A DNA stretch of 16,184 bases from Bacillota bacterium (GTDB taxonomy: Bacteria > Bacillota > DTU030), in contig DUTA01000129.1 in assembly GCA_012842325.1 (NCBI GenBank), forward strand, positions 1 to 16,184, read 5' to 3'. Under the pieces are notes generated by a model. It ran no database searches. It saw nothing but the letters and a program-made list of their open reading frames with translations, and had not been told where the DNA came from. The translations under genes were made by a program, and so were the position numbers. Below, piece after piece: positions 5,954-14,500 of the stretch (the stretch's first letter is position 1; each line of letters opens with the position of its first letter).

Positions 5954-5983
5954 ATTATATGACCGCCCGGTTCCTCCTGTCAA
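5954..5983 (-). promoter_or_regulatory. Consensus sigma-A promoter of the DUF134 gene
   Basis: On the minus strand TTGACA (5983-5978) and TATAAT (5959-5954) are both perfect consensus hexamers, separated by 18 bases. The -35 box begins at the base after the stop codon of the ECF T component, and there is no terminator between them, so the DUF134 gene may also receive read-through from the long operon. Confidence 0.85.
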
Positions 5984-6817
5984 TTAGAGGGGAAAAAGGC
6001 CGGCCGGGGGTCCCACCTTTTCCAGGGCAAGATAAAAGAGGAGAAAGAGGAGGGGGATGGCCGCACAGGCCAATTTATCCCTTCCCGTCAGGGCCTGGAA
6101 ATCCAGGTATGTCCGGGTGGGATAGAGACCAAAGGCCCGGTTCTCCATAGAAATGGCCAGGGATTCCACCCTGCTCAAAGCCGAAATCACCAGGGGCAGG
6201 TAAAGATACTTGACCGCCGCCAGGAGGCGGCGGGGGGAAAGCCCTTCCAGCTCTATTCCCTTGGCCAGCTGGGCGTTTCGCACCTGGGCCAGCTCCAGCT
6301 GGAAAAGGGGGATGAAGCGGAGGGCTGTGATGAGCATAAAGCCGTACCGGTAGGGCAGCCCGGCCTGCATCAGGGCGTAGGCCAGCCGGTTGGGATCCGT
6401 GGTGGCCACAAAAAGATAGCTGGCCCCGATGATATTGAGAAAGCGCAGCATCATGCCGAGGCCCCCTAGGAGCCCCGCGGACCAAACCGACAGGGTAACG
6501 GGACCCAGGACAAACTGCCGGAGGAGCAGGCCCTCCCTGACGGCCAGGACCTGGACGAGAAGGATGAAAAGGCCGAAGAGGAGAATAAAGCGGAGCTTGC
6601 GGAAGAAAAAGGCAGGACCCAGCCCCGCCAGGGGAAAGGCGGCCAGCAGGCAGCCAAAGAGGAGGGCTTCCCCGGCGAGGGAGGAAAGGGCAAAAACAGT
6701 GAGGCTGAAGGAGAGCAAAAGGACCAGTTTTACCAGGGGGTGGAGGCGGTGCAGCAAGGAAGTGTTTTCGACATAGGTCAGGCCGGGGTAAAAACTCTGC
6801 CCCTCAGAAAGGGCCAT
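5984..6817 (-). CDS. ECF transporter T component (EcfT/CbiQ/YkoC-like permease)
   Basis: A 277-residue membrane protein, the scaffold subunit that couples ATP hydrolysis to the substrate-binding component. The start at 6817 has AAGGTGG six bases upstream and overlaps the end of the ATPase gene by 14 bases; an ATG two codons earlier (6823) is possible but poorly spaced. Five or six hydrophobic segments run from about residue 27 to the C-terminus. The long cytosolic coupling-helix region is recognisable (ALRFIPLFQLELAQVRNAQL, then LSRVESLAISMENRAFG). The two Ala-Arg-Gly motifs that usually contact the ATPases are altered here, to AKG (185-187) and NRA (226-228). It is the last gene of the S-AA-T set, the same order as ykoEDC. 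The substrate is set by the S component, not by this gene. Confidence 0.92.
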   Translation of the reverse strand: MALSEGQSFYPGLTYVENTSLLHRLHPLVKLVLLLSFSLTVFALSSLAGEALLFGCLLAAFPLAGLGPAFFFRKLRFILLFGLFILLVQVLAVREGLLLRQFVLGPVTLSVWSAGLLGGLGMMLRFLNIIGASYLFVATTDPNRLAYALMQAGLPYRYGFMLITALRFIPLFQLELAQVRNAQLAKGIELEGLSPRRLLAAVKYLYLPLVISALSRVESLAISMENRAFGLYPTRTYLDFQALTGRDKLACAAIPLLFLLFYLALEKVGPPAGLFPL

Positions 6818-8387
6818 CTCCATCCACCTTCTTTCTTCCATAGCCTGCAGGCAAATACTCCACCCGTCCCATCCGGGCCAGGCGGGCCATGGCCTCAGCC
6901 ACCGGGGCATCGATGAGGAGTCTTCCCTGCTCCAGGAAAAGGACCCTCTGGCAGGAGGAAACCACCACCTCGGGCTCGTGGCAGGCCAGCAGGATTAGGC
7001 CTCCCCGGGACCGGTGCTCCGCCAGGGCGGCCAGGAGCAGCTCCAGCCGGCCGCCGTCCTGCCCCACCAGGGGCTCGTCCAAAAGCAGGAGGCGGGGATC
7101 ATAGGCCAGGACCGAGACCAGGGTCAGCCTCTTTTTCTCCCCCAGGCTCAAGGTGAAGGGATTCCCCTCCCGGTACTGCTCCAGCTGAAAGGCCGCCAGC
7201 AACCGGTCCACCTTTGCTGCCAGCCGGTCCGGCCCTTCCCGGCTCAAAAAATGAGCGGGGAGGGCAGCTTCCCGGGCCACGGTTTTTTCAAAGAGCTGGT
7301 GATTGGGGTTCTGGAAGGTAAGGCCCATATCCCGGGCCCGCCGGGCAACCTTCCTGCTTGTTATATCTTCCCCCGCCAGCCGGATCTTCCCGCCCCGCAG
7401 CGGCACAAGACCCAGCAAGGCCAGCAGCAGGGTGGTCTTGCCGCTGCCGTTGTCCCCCATGAGGGCAATGGTCTCCCCTTCGTGGGCGGAAAAGCTGATT
7501 CCCCTGAGGACCTCCCGGTTCCCGTAGCCGGCCCGCAGGTTGTCGACAGCCAGGAGGGGCTCCCGCTTCCCGGCCGGCGGCCGCCTGCTTTCCGGCTGCC
7601 GGTGGGGTGGCGGGAAACCGCCTCCCGGGGCCAGGTATCTGGTCTGCACTTCGCCCGGCCCGGCCTGCCCCACTATCTTCCCCCCCTCCATAAACAGGAA
7701 GGCATCGGAAAGGGGGGCCAGGCCCGCCAGCCGGTGCTCGATAACAATGATGGCCATGCCCTGCTCCGCCTTCAGCTTCTCCAGGGTCTGGAGAACCTCC
7801 CGGGTGCAGGCGGGATCCAGGTTGGCCGTCGGCTCATCCAGAATGAGGAGGGAAGGGGTCATGGCCAGGACCGAGGCGATGGCCACCCGCTGCTTCTCCC
7901 CGCCCGAGAGGGTGTGGATCTTCCTTTCCTTTAAATGGAGAGCGCCGACGGCCTGCAGGGCCCAGCGGACCCTCTCTGCTATCTCTTCCGGCGGCAGGTG
8001 GAGATTCTCCGGTCCAAAGGCCACCTCGTCCACTACCCTCATGGTGCAGAGCTGGGCTTCGGGATCCTGCTGCACCAGGCCGACCAGCCCGGAAAGGCCC
8101 CCCGCCGGGTAATCCCTGGTGTCCCGCCCTTGAATGCGGACGGTGCCCTCCAGCCGGCCCGGGTAAGCATGGGGAATGAAGCCGGCCAGGCACAGGGCCA
8201 GGGTGGACTTCCCGCAGCCGCTGGGGCCCGTTATGGTCAGGAACTGGCCGGGGTACACCCGCAGGTTGACCCCGGCCAGGGCCGGACGGGCCGCCCCCCG
8301 GTAGGTGAAGGAAAGGTCCCGGATCTCAACAACGGGCTCCAGGGCCGGGCCGCTCCGGACTGAATTCCCCGTCACCACCCCTTCCAT
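6804..8387 (-). CDS. ECF transporter double ATPase (two fused ABC domains, YkoD-like)
   Basis: A 527-residue protein with two complete ABC ATPase domains in one chain. It replaces the EcfA/EcfA' heterodimer, as YkoD does in Bacillus. Domain 1 (about 18-255) has Walker A GPSGCGKST (54-62), Q-loop LVQQDP, signature LSGGEKQR (160), Walker B LLILDEP with Glu185, and switch His218. A Pro-rich linker of about 20 residues follows. Domain 2 (about 277-500) has Walker A GDNGSGKTT (311-319), Q-loop FQNPNHQLF, an altered signature LSLGEKKR (413), Walker B LLLLDEP with Glu438, and His470 in ACHEPE. The first domain therefore carries the canonical signature and the second a degenerate one, suggesting unequal ATP sites. 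It lies 26 bases after the S-component gene and overlaps the T-component start. No strong ribosome site sits directly before the ATG. Confidence 0.94.
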   Translation of the reverse strand: MEGVVTGNSVRSGPALEPVVEIRDLSFTYRGAARPALAGVNLRVYPGQFLTITGPSGCGKSTLALCLAGFIPHAYPGRLEGTVRIQGRDTRDYPAGGLSGLVGLVQQDPEAQLCTMRVVDEVAFGPENLHLPPEEIAERVRWALQAVGALHLKERKIHTLSGGEKQRVAIASVLAMTPSLLILDEPTANLDPACTREVLQTLEKLKAEQGMAIIVIEHRLAGLAPLSDAFLFMEGGKIVGQAGPGEVQTRYLAPGGGFPPPHRQPESRRPPAGKREPLLAVDNLRAGYGNREVLRGISFSAHEGETIALMGDNGSGKTTLLLALLGLVPLRGGKIRLAGEDITSRKVARRARDMGLTFQNPNHQLFEKTVAREAALPAHFLSREGPDRLAAKVDRLLAAFQLEQYREGNPFTLSLGEKKRLTLVSVLAYDPRLLLLDEPLVGQDGGRLELLLAALAEHRSRGGLILLACHEPEVVVSSCQRVLFLEQGRLLIDAPVAEAMARLARMGRVEYLPAGYGRKKVDGDGPF

Positions 8388-8413
8388 GGTGTCATCTTCT
8401 CTCCCTTCCGGAT

Positions 8414-9481
8414 CTATTCAACGCGGATCCTGTTGACCATCCGCACCCAGTAGCCCCCTTCATAATTGGCGGCGATGAGCCGCAGGGTATCCCCTTCCTG
8501 AATCAGGATTAGCCGGTCATCCCGGAGCACATCCGCCAGGGGAAATTCCACCCTATAGCCGTCGGTGGCCATGACGATAAGCTTTTCGGCCCCCTCCAGG
8601 GGAACCGCCTCCTCCAGGATAACCCGCAGGGGCACGCCGGTATACTCCCGGGGCGGGACATGGGTGACCTGCCCCCGCAATTCGGCGGTGATGGTGGTGG
8701 TAGAGGCGGCAAACTGGCTCAGGCGAAAGGACAGGGGTCTTTCCACTTCCCCTTCCACCAGGCAGGTTGGTCCTGCCCAGGGGGGATCAAAGACAGCGGC
8801 ATAGTAGTAGAGGGCACCCCCGGCCAAAAGCAGCACCAGGAGGGCCGTTACCGCAAACTTGAAGCGGGCGGGGCCCCTTTTCCTCTCCCCGGCGGCGGCT
8901 GCCCCTTCCTCCTCCCCCTCTGCTGCAGCGGGGATACGCAGGGGCCTGGCCGCCAGGACCACCTCCAGGACGCTGTGGCCGAAACTCCCCGCCAGGAGCA
9001 CGCCGGAAACAAAGGCCAGGGCGCCAATAAAGAGGAGATAGGCCAGGGGGGCGCCGGAAAAATAGAGGAGCTGAAAGACAAAGACATTGGAAGCCGCCGC
9101 TGTCCCTCCCGCCAGCATATAGGTCAGGAGGTTATGCCGCCTGGTAAGGAGCAGGACCAGGTCCACCAGCAGGCCCTGGATCAGGGAAACCAGGATAATG
9201 GCCACCCCGTGGCTGCTGCCGGTGAGAAGTTCGATGGCCCCCTTGAGCAGGCCGGCGACGGCAGCCGCCCCCGGCCGGCGGACCAGACCTGCCACCAGAA
9301 TGAACCAGAAAACATGGAGGCCGGAGACAAACTGCCCGGCGCCAAAGGGGACACCGAAAACCCGGTTCAGGAGGTTGCCCAGATAACCCACATAGGTACT
9401 CATAACCCCCCCGATCCCGCTCAAAGCGGCAATAACCAGCAGGTCCCGGTTGCTCAGGTATGGCTCCCTGCGCCCCGCCAT
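8414..9481 (-). CDS. YkoE-like ECF S component fused to an extracytoplasmic SUOX-like domain
   Basis: A 355-residue fusion. Residues 10-180 are a membrane S component of the YkoE type (LGNLLNRVFGVPFGAGQF, HVFWFILVAGLVRRPGAAAV, IELLTGSSHGVAI, LIQGLLVDL). YkoE in Bacillus imports the thiamine precursor hydroxymethylpyrimidine. After a charged linker (181-206) and an extra membrane helix (208-228), residues 238-355 resemble a small sulfite-oxidase-fold (molybdopterin-binding) domain: a TGVPLRVIL motif, MATDGYRVEFPL, and a closing WVRMVNRIRVE strand. It has no Cys at the cofactor-ligand position. An S component with a tethered outer domain is unusual; the domain could capture or gate substrate. 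The ATG has GGGGGAG seven bases upstream. The downstream ATPase and T genes complete one transporter. The substrate is undetermined. Confidence 0.85.
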   Translation of the reverse strand: MAGRREPYLSNRDLLVIAALSGIGGVMSTYVGYLGNLLNRVFGVPFGAGQFVSGLHVFWFILVAGLVRRPGAAAVAGLLKGAIELLTGSSHGVAIILVSLIQGLLVDLVLLLTRRHNLLTYMLAGGTAAASNVFVFQLLYFSGAPLAYLLFIGALAFVSGVLLAGSFGHSVLEVVLAARPLRIPAAAEGEEEGAAAAGERKRGPARFKFAVTALLVLLLAGGALYYYAAVFDPPWAGPTCLVEGEVERPLSFRLSQFAASTTTITAELRGQVTHVPPREYTGVPLRVILEEAVPLEGAEKLIVMATDGYRVEFPLADVLRDDRLILIQEGDTLRLIAANYEGGYWVRMVNRIRVE

Positions 9482-9503
9482 CCTTTTCTCCCCCTATCCT
9501 GCC

Positions 9504-9526
9504 GTCACCCTTCCGGGTCCGGTGAC
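9504..9526 (-). other. Intergenic hairpin between lipoprotein and S-component genes
   Basis: GTCACC (9526-9521 on the minus strand) and GGTGAC (9509-9504) can form a six-pair stem in the 52-base gap. There is no T-run after it, so it is not a terminator; it may protect or process the operon mRNA, or mean nothing. Confidence 0.3.
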
Positions 9527-9533
9527 AAATTGC

Positions 9534-10088
9534 CTAATCGATCCTGATGGTCCTGACATTGCGCACCCAATAGGGCTTGTTCACATCCCCCGGTTCCCGC
9601 TGGCCGACCACCAGCTGGAAGGGATTCCCCTCTTCCGGCGCCAATTCCTCCCCGTCCCTTTCCCAGGCCAGGATCATTTTCAGCTTGGCCCCGGGCCTTT
9701 CCTCGTCCAGATAGTCCTCCCTCTGAACCTCTTCCAGGGAATACTGGACCGTGTAGCCGTCCTCACCGATGAAGGTTACGGTGCCGGCCGTATCCTTCAG
9801 GTCCACTGTTTCCTCGATGATATGCCACACCCAAACCCCTTTAAACCGGAAGTATTCCCTCGTACCGTAGGTGTTGATGGCAAAGTAATCGGCCTCCACC
9901 AGGCCCCCCGCCATGGCTTTTAAGTCATCCAGGGTGAGGAGTGCCCTGTCCTTTACGCCTTCCCCCTCAATGACAAGGGTGCCCGGCGGCACCTCCTCCG
10001 CCGTCCTGCAGCCCGCCGCGGCGGCGGCAAGGAAGAGGAGGAAGAGCAGCAAGGCTATTCTATTGGCCCGGGGATAGAGGAAAACCAT
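9534..10088 (-). CDS. Lipoprotein consisting of one SUOX-like domain
   Basis: A 184-residue protein with a lipoprotein signal: hydrophobic residues 10-25, then lipobox AAAGC with Cys27 as the lipid-attachment site. Residues 36-184 form one sulfite-oxidase-fold domain (LVIEGEGV, LTLDDLKAMA, GVWVWHIIEE, IGEDGYTVQYSLEEV, WVRNVRTIRID). Where catalytic family members have the cofactor-binding Cys, this domain has the segment YFAINTYGTREY. A similar segment occurs in the exported protein at 14842-16125, so the two belong to one Cys-free subtype. It should sit on the outer face of the membrane beside the transporter encoded just downstream. The ATG has a strong AGGGAGG site, and the gene starts 23 bases after the phosphatase stop. 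A role as substrate-binding protein for the ECF transporter is inference. Confidence 0.8.
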   Translation of the reverse strand: MVFLYPRANRIALLLFLLFLAAAAAGCRTAEEVPPGTLVIEGEGVKDRALLTLDDLKAMAGGLVEADYFAINTYGTREYFRFKGVWVWHIIEETVDLKDTAGTVTFIGEDGYTVQYSLEEVQREDYLDEERPGAKLKMILAWERDGEELAPEEGNPFQLVVGQREPGDVNKPYWVRNVRTIRID

Positions 10089-10111
10089 GATTCCGCCTCC
10101 CTGATGCTATA

Positions 10112-11407
10112 TTAATTCCACCTCTGCAGGAGCACAGACAAAGGTGCGAGGAGGGCCTGCCGGGAAAAGAGCGGCACGGTGGCCCCGGGGGCAGGCCTAG
10201 TGGCGCAGTCCTCTTCCCGGGGTTCCTTAACCAGGAGGAAGCGGTCCAGCAGCCGTCCCCCGGGCTCCCTGCTCGTCAGGGTAAGGGTATTTCCCCTGAT
10301 CTCCACCTGCTGGTAGCTGCTGACCCCCGCCACCGCCCGGGCGATGTAGTCTTTGGGGGGGCCGAGGCCGTAGTGCTTGTCCCCGGCATTGCCGATAATG
10401 TAGACGATTCCCTGGCCGCCGGGCCGGATTTGCCCCTCCCGCAGGGGCCTGGTCCGCAGGTAGACGTGCTGATCCCCGCTCAAAACCAGGTCGACCCCGC
10501 CAGCCTCCAAGAGGGGCACCCAGTTGGTCCGGAGATGCTCCCCCCGCCAGTTGTCCACGGCCTGGTAGGGGGGATGGTGGCAGACCACAATTTTCCAGGT
10601 TTTTTGGCTGGAGGCCAGATCCTCCCGGAGCCAGGCGGCAATCTTCTCGTAGTCGCCGGTGCCGGGAAGCCCCAGGGAGTTGCTGTCCAGGACGGTGATG
10701 TGGCAGTTCCCATAGTCAAAGGAGTAGATGGTCTCCTCGTAGCCTGCCGGACCGTTTTGGGGAAGGGCAAAGAATTGGCGGAAAAGTTCCGGATGGTCGT
10801 GGTTTCCCAGGGCCGGGAGCAGGGGAAGCCGGCGAAAAACAGGGGCGGCGGCAGCGAAAAATTCTTCCCATTCCTCCGTACTGTGGCCCTGATCCACCAG
10901 GTCCCCGCCCAGGAGGAGGAAGCCCAGGTCGGGGTTTTCCCCTAAGGCCCCGGCCAGCAGTTCTCCCCACCTTTGGTAGCCGCCCTGAACATCGCCCATA
11001 AAGAGGAAGGAAAAATTGTCGCTCCCGGGCCCGGTGGTAAAGGCGGCCGGTTCACTCCAGGCCCCTTCCCGGCCCACCCGGTAGACATACTGGGTGCCGG
11101 GGGTTAAGCCCCGCAGGGTTGCCGCAAAGCGAAGGCAGCCGTCAGCTGAGGGGCTCCCCTTCCCCGCCGCTTCCCGGGCGGCGGCAAAACTGCCGTCATA
11201 CTCGGCGGCGGGCAGGTACTGGACCACCTCCCGGGTGCTGCCGGGCCCCGACCGCCAGGAAACAGTCAGGGTGGTGGCAGGGTCTTCCGTCCAGGAAAGC
11301 AAGATCTGATCCGGCATTTCGGCCCTGGCCGGGGCCGGGGAGCACACAATAATAAGAACCAGGAGAATTCCCGCTCCAACCTTGTAATTCAATTTCCCGT
11401 CCACCAT
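10112..11407 (-). CDS. Exported purple-acid-phosphatase-like metallophosphoesterase
   Basis: A 431-residue protein. Residues 8-29 form a signal peptide ending APARA. Residues 33-127 are the fibronectin-like N-terminal domain of purple acid phosphatases (ILLSWTEDPATTLTVSWRS through LRGLTPGTQYVYRVG). The metallophosphatase core follows with FMGDVQGG (Asp139), LGGDLVDQG (Asp169), GNHDH (Asn202, His203), VVCHHPPY (His277/278) and SGDQHVYLR. In most relatives the last motif is GHxH; here the first His is Asp312, so one metal ligand is changed. The enzyme should act outside the membrane on phosphate esters. Inside an ECF import operon it could dephosphorylate a cofactor or vitamin before uptake, but that is inferred. 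The C-terminal 30 residues are hydrophobic and Arg-ended, possibly a membrane anchor. The ATG has GGGAG upstream. Confidence 0.88.
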   Translation of the reverse strand: MVDGKLNYKVGAGILLVLIIVCSPAPARAEMPDQILLSWTEDPATTLTVSWRSGPGSTREVVQYLPAAEYDGSFAAAREAAGKGSPSADGCLRFAATLRGLTPGTQYVYRVGREGAWSEPAAFTTGPGSDNFSFLFMGDVQGGYQRWGELLAGALGENPDLGFLLLGGDLVDQGHSTEEWEEFFAAAAPVFRRLPLLPALGNHDHPELFRQFFALPQNGPAGYEETIYSFDYGNCHITVLDSNSLGLPGTGDYEKIAAWLREDLASSQKTWKIVVCHHPPYQAVDNWRGEHLRTNWVPLLEAGGVDLVLSGDQHVYLRTRPLREGQIRPGGQGIVYIIGNAGDKHYGLGPPKDYIARAVAGVSSYQQVEIRGNTLTLTSREPGGRLLDRFLLVKEPREEDCATRPAPGATVPLFSRQALLAPLSVLLQRWN

Positions 11408-11516
11408 CTTTTCTTCTCCCTGAATAATTATTTACCTGCCCTCTGCCAATCTGCCTGCCAGGCCGGAAGTACCCCTCCCCGGAGGCAGGGCTGGCCCCTA
11501 TGCACAGCAGGAGCAA

Positions 11517-11557
11517 GTGGGCAAACCCGGCTTCCAGGCCGCCAGGATTTTGCCCAC
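11517..11557 (-). other. Large mRNA hairpin between the SLH-protein and phosphatase genes
   Basis: In a 192-base gap without a gene (11408-11599), minus-strand GTGGGCAAA and TTTGCCCAC form a perfect nine-pair stem. It encloses a further six-pair stem (CCTGGC with GCCGGG, one wobble) across a two-base bulge. No T-run follows, so it is not a normal terminator. A second C/G-rich fold (CCTGCC with GGCAGG) lies downstream, before the phosphatase ribosome site. It may set different mRNA levels for the abundant surface protein and the downstream genes. I recognise no riboswitch class. Confidence 0.45.
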
Positions 11558-11599
11558 CCGCCTGTTTCAGACAGCTATTCTGTCCTTCTCGTCTCCCGC

Positions 11600-14500
11600 T
11601 TATTTTGCCGCCAGGGCCTTGACGACAACGGTGGCCGCTTCCGCCCGGGTGGCGTGTTCCCCGGGCCGGAAGGTGTTATCGGGATAGCCCGAGATAAGAG
11701 CATGATGGAGGGCTGTGGCCACAGCTTCCCTGGCCCAGTCCCTTACCCTGTCCCCGTCGGCAAAGGGTATTTCACCCCGCCACGGTTCCAGCCCGGCCGC
11801 CTTGACCAGCATGGTGGCCATCTGCTCCCGGGTCACCGGGTCATCGGGCCCGAAGGTGTTCTCATCGTACCCGCTGGCAATGCCCCGCTGGGCCGCCCCG
11901 GCAATGACTTCCCGGGCCCAGTGGCCCGCCGTGTCGGCAAAGACCCTGTCCCCCTGGCCCTCCAGGCCAAAGGCCTTGACCAGGATGGCGACAAATTCGG
12001 CCCTGGTGATCTTGCTGTCGGGCTTGAAGGTGCCGTCGGGATAGCCGCTGATGACGCCCCGTTCCACCAATTCCCGGATATAATCCTCGGCCCAGTGACC
12101 GGCAAGATCGGTCAGGCCCCCCGGTTTCCCTGAAGCGGGGAGCAGTTCAATCCGGCTGATCTGGGAGATTGAAGTTCCTCCCTTCACGGCCGGACCCACC
12201 AGCCGGAGGGGCCAGTCGCCGGAATCCTCGGGGATGGGGGCTCCGTTCAGGGTATTGGCCACAATGTAGTCGGTATTCCGGATAATGTCGGCACTGTCGA
12301 TGGTCACCGTATAGCCGTCGGCAGCGGTGAGGACCACCTGATAACCGGCCCTGGCCAGCTGATCATTGAAGGCGTTGTTGGAATGCAGGTCCTCATCGTC
12401 GACAAAGCCGGCCAGGAGCCAGAGGGGCATGCCTTCCCAGACCCGGCCCTTGTCATCGGTATAGCTGGCCTTGTGGTTGGCCCCGAACTGGCAGGCCAGG
12501 GCCTGCTCGAAGTAAGTCTTGCTCACCTCATACTGCAAGCCGCCAATGGCTGTGCCGTCCAGCTTCAGGGTCCAGTCCCCCTGGGGTACGGAATAAACCC
12601 TGAGCTCCGTGATCCACTTGGCCGACAGGCCGGCACAGGAGGGGTACTGGACGCCGTCGGCGTAGTAGTAGTGCCAGTACTGCTCCGGTAAGGTCTCGTG
12701 CATATCCCACTGGCCGTAGACGTGGTCTTCCGGGGTGAAGTAGAGGCGCATCCCGTCGATCCACTCAGGCACAAACTTCCCGTCGGCCCACCAGGCCAGG
12801 ATGGCATCCCCCTGGCGCGCCTGGACCGAGGGATCGGGGTAGATGGAAGAGTAGGGAAGTCTCGTCTCATAACCGTCTCTGGCGACCAGGACGATTTCCG
12901 TTCCGGCCCCCATGCCGCCCACCAGTTCACAGAGGTCCCGGAGCCGGGTGCCCATGACCGCGTTGGCAATCTTAAATCCGCCGGGATAGGTCTCGGCAGC
13001 GTCCCACACGTCGTTGGGGTCATTGGTAATGCCCTCGAATTTGTAGACGGTCTTCCCGTCGCCGATAACCTCCAGGTTGGCCCGCATCCACTTGTAATCG
13101 ACGACCTTCTCGGCAATGATGGTTTTGCCGTCTTCACCGTACTTGACGATCCGCAGCTCGGGGACGGTCTGGGGAGCATCCAGGGAGGTCAGGGCAATTT
13201 CCACCACATTCCACACCGTGGCATCCCCCAGCTTGCCGTCCGGGGCCGGGCCGTCCCCCACCAGGCACAGTGGCCACAGCTCACCCTCCAGGGGCTTGCC
13301 GTTACATTGGTTGGCCAGAATATAGTCATTGCTCCGGGCCACATCCTGGCTGGAGTACTCGGCAACGAAGCCGTCGCCGCCCTTCACCAGAATCTTATAC
13401 CCGGCTGTGGCCAGGGGAGCGTTGAAGGCGTGGGGTTGCCGGTCGTCGACCCAGCCGGCCAGGAGCCAGAGGGGCATACCCGACCAGACATTGCCCTCGG
13501 CGTCGGTCCACTCCTGGCGGTGGCCGGAATTGGGGCAGGCCAGGGCCTCTTCAAATTCCGCCTGGGAAAGAACAGCCTTGATCTCGCCGGTCAGGGTCAG
13601 GTTCCAGCTGCCTTCCTGCGCCGGCGGTGTCTGCAGTTCGGGAATTTCTATCCTGACGATGTTGCCGACGGCATTGCCCCCCAGGGAGCCGTCCTCCTTG
13701 ACCACCCCGTTGCCCACCAAACGCAAGGGGGCGGAGGAACCCGTCAGGGGTTTTCCGTCGCATTTGTCGGCCACAATATAATCGTTGTTTCTGGCCACAG
13801 CGGCACCGTCAAAGGTCCGGGAGAAACCGTCCCCGGCCACAACCCGGACGGTGTAGCCCGCTTTGACGGCATCGTCGCTGAAGGTCCAGTGGCTGCCGGT
13901 CTCGATATCATCGACAGCCCCCAGCAGCACCCACAGGGGGGTACCGGACCAGACCTGCCCATCCTTATCGGTCCATTCCACATAATGGCCGGAACCCGTG
14001 CAGGCCAGGCCCTCTTCGAATTCCGCCTGGGTGATGGTATCGGTGACCTTGCCGGCCAGCTCCAGGGTCCAGCCTGCCGCCGGGGCCTGGGCAGGGGCGG
14101 GTTCCTCCTGCACCGGGGCCGATGTGGCACCAGTGGCTGCATCCGGTGTTGCACCGGTGACCACGTCGGCTCCGCCAGCCACGGCCACCACCGTCTTCAC
14201 CGCCGCCGTCGCCGCCGCCTTGACGGCAGCCAGATCCGCCGGATCGGCCACATCGGCGGCATAATAGAACTCCACCCGGTCGCCGGCCGCCACCTTGATC
14301 AGGTTGAGGGCACCGGCCGGATTGTTGAAGCCGTCTTTATAGACATCGTTTACATAGGCATACCAGCGCCCCGGGTTGTCCCGGGTATACTTGCCCACAT
14401 CGTCCAGGAGCAGGGCCCCCGAGGCCGCGTAATTCTTGTCGGTGACATTATAGCTGAAGCCGCCGGCCTTGCCTGCCGCCTGCAGAGCCCCCAGGGGGGT

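Noticed and set aside
11408..11599. Cobalamin, TPP or Moco riboswitch in the spacer
   Set aside because: I searched by eye for the B12-box and the TPP CTGAGA core and found neither. A CCTGCCTCCGGG stretch hinted at Moco but the rest does not match.
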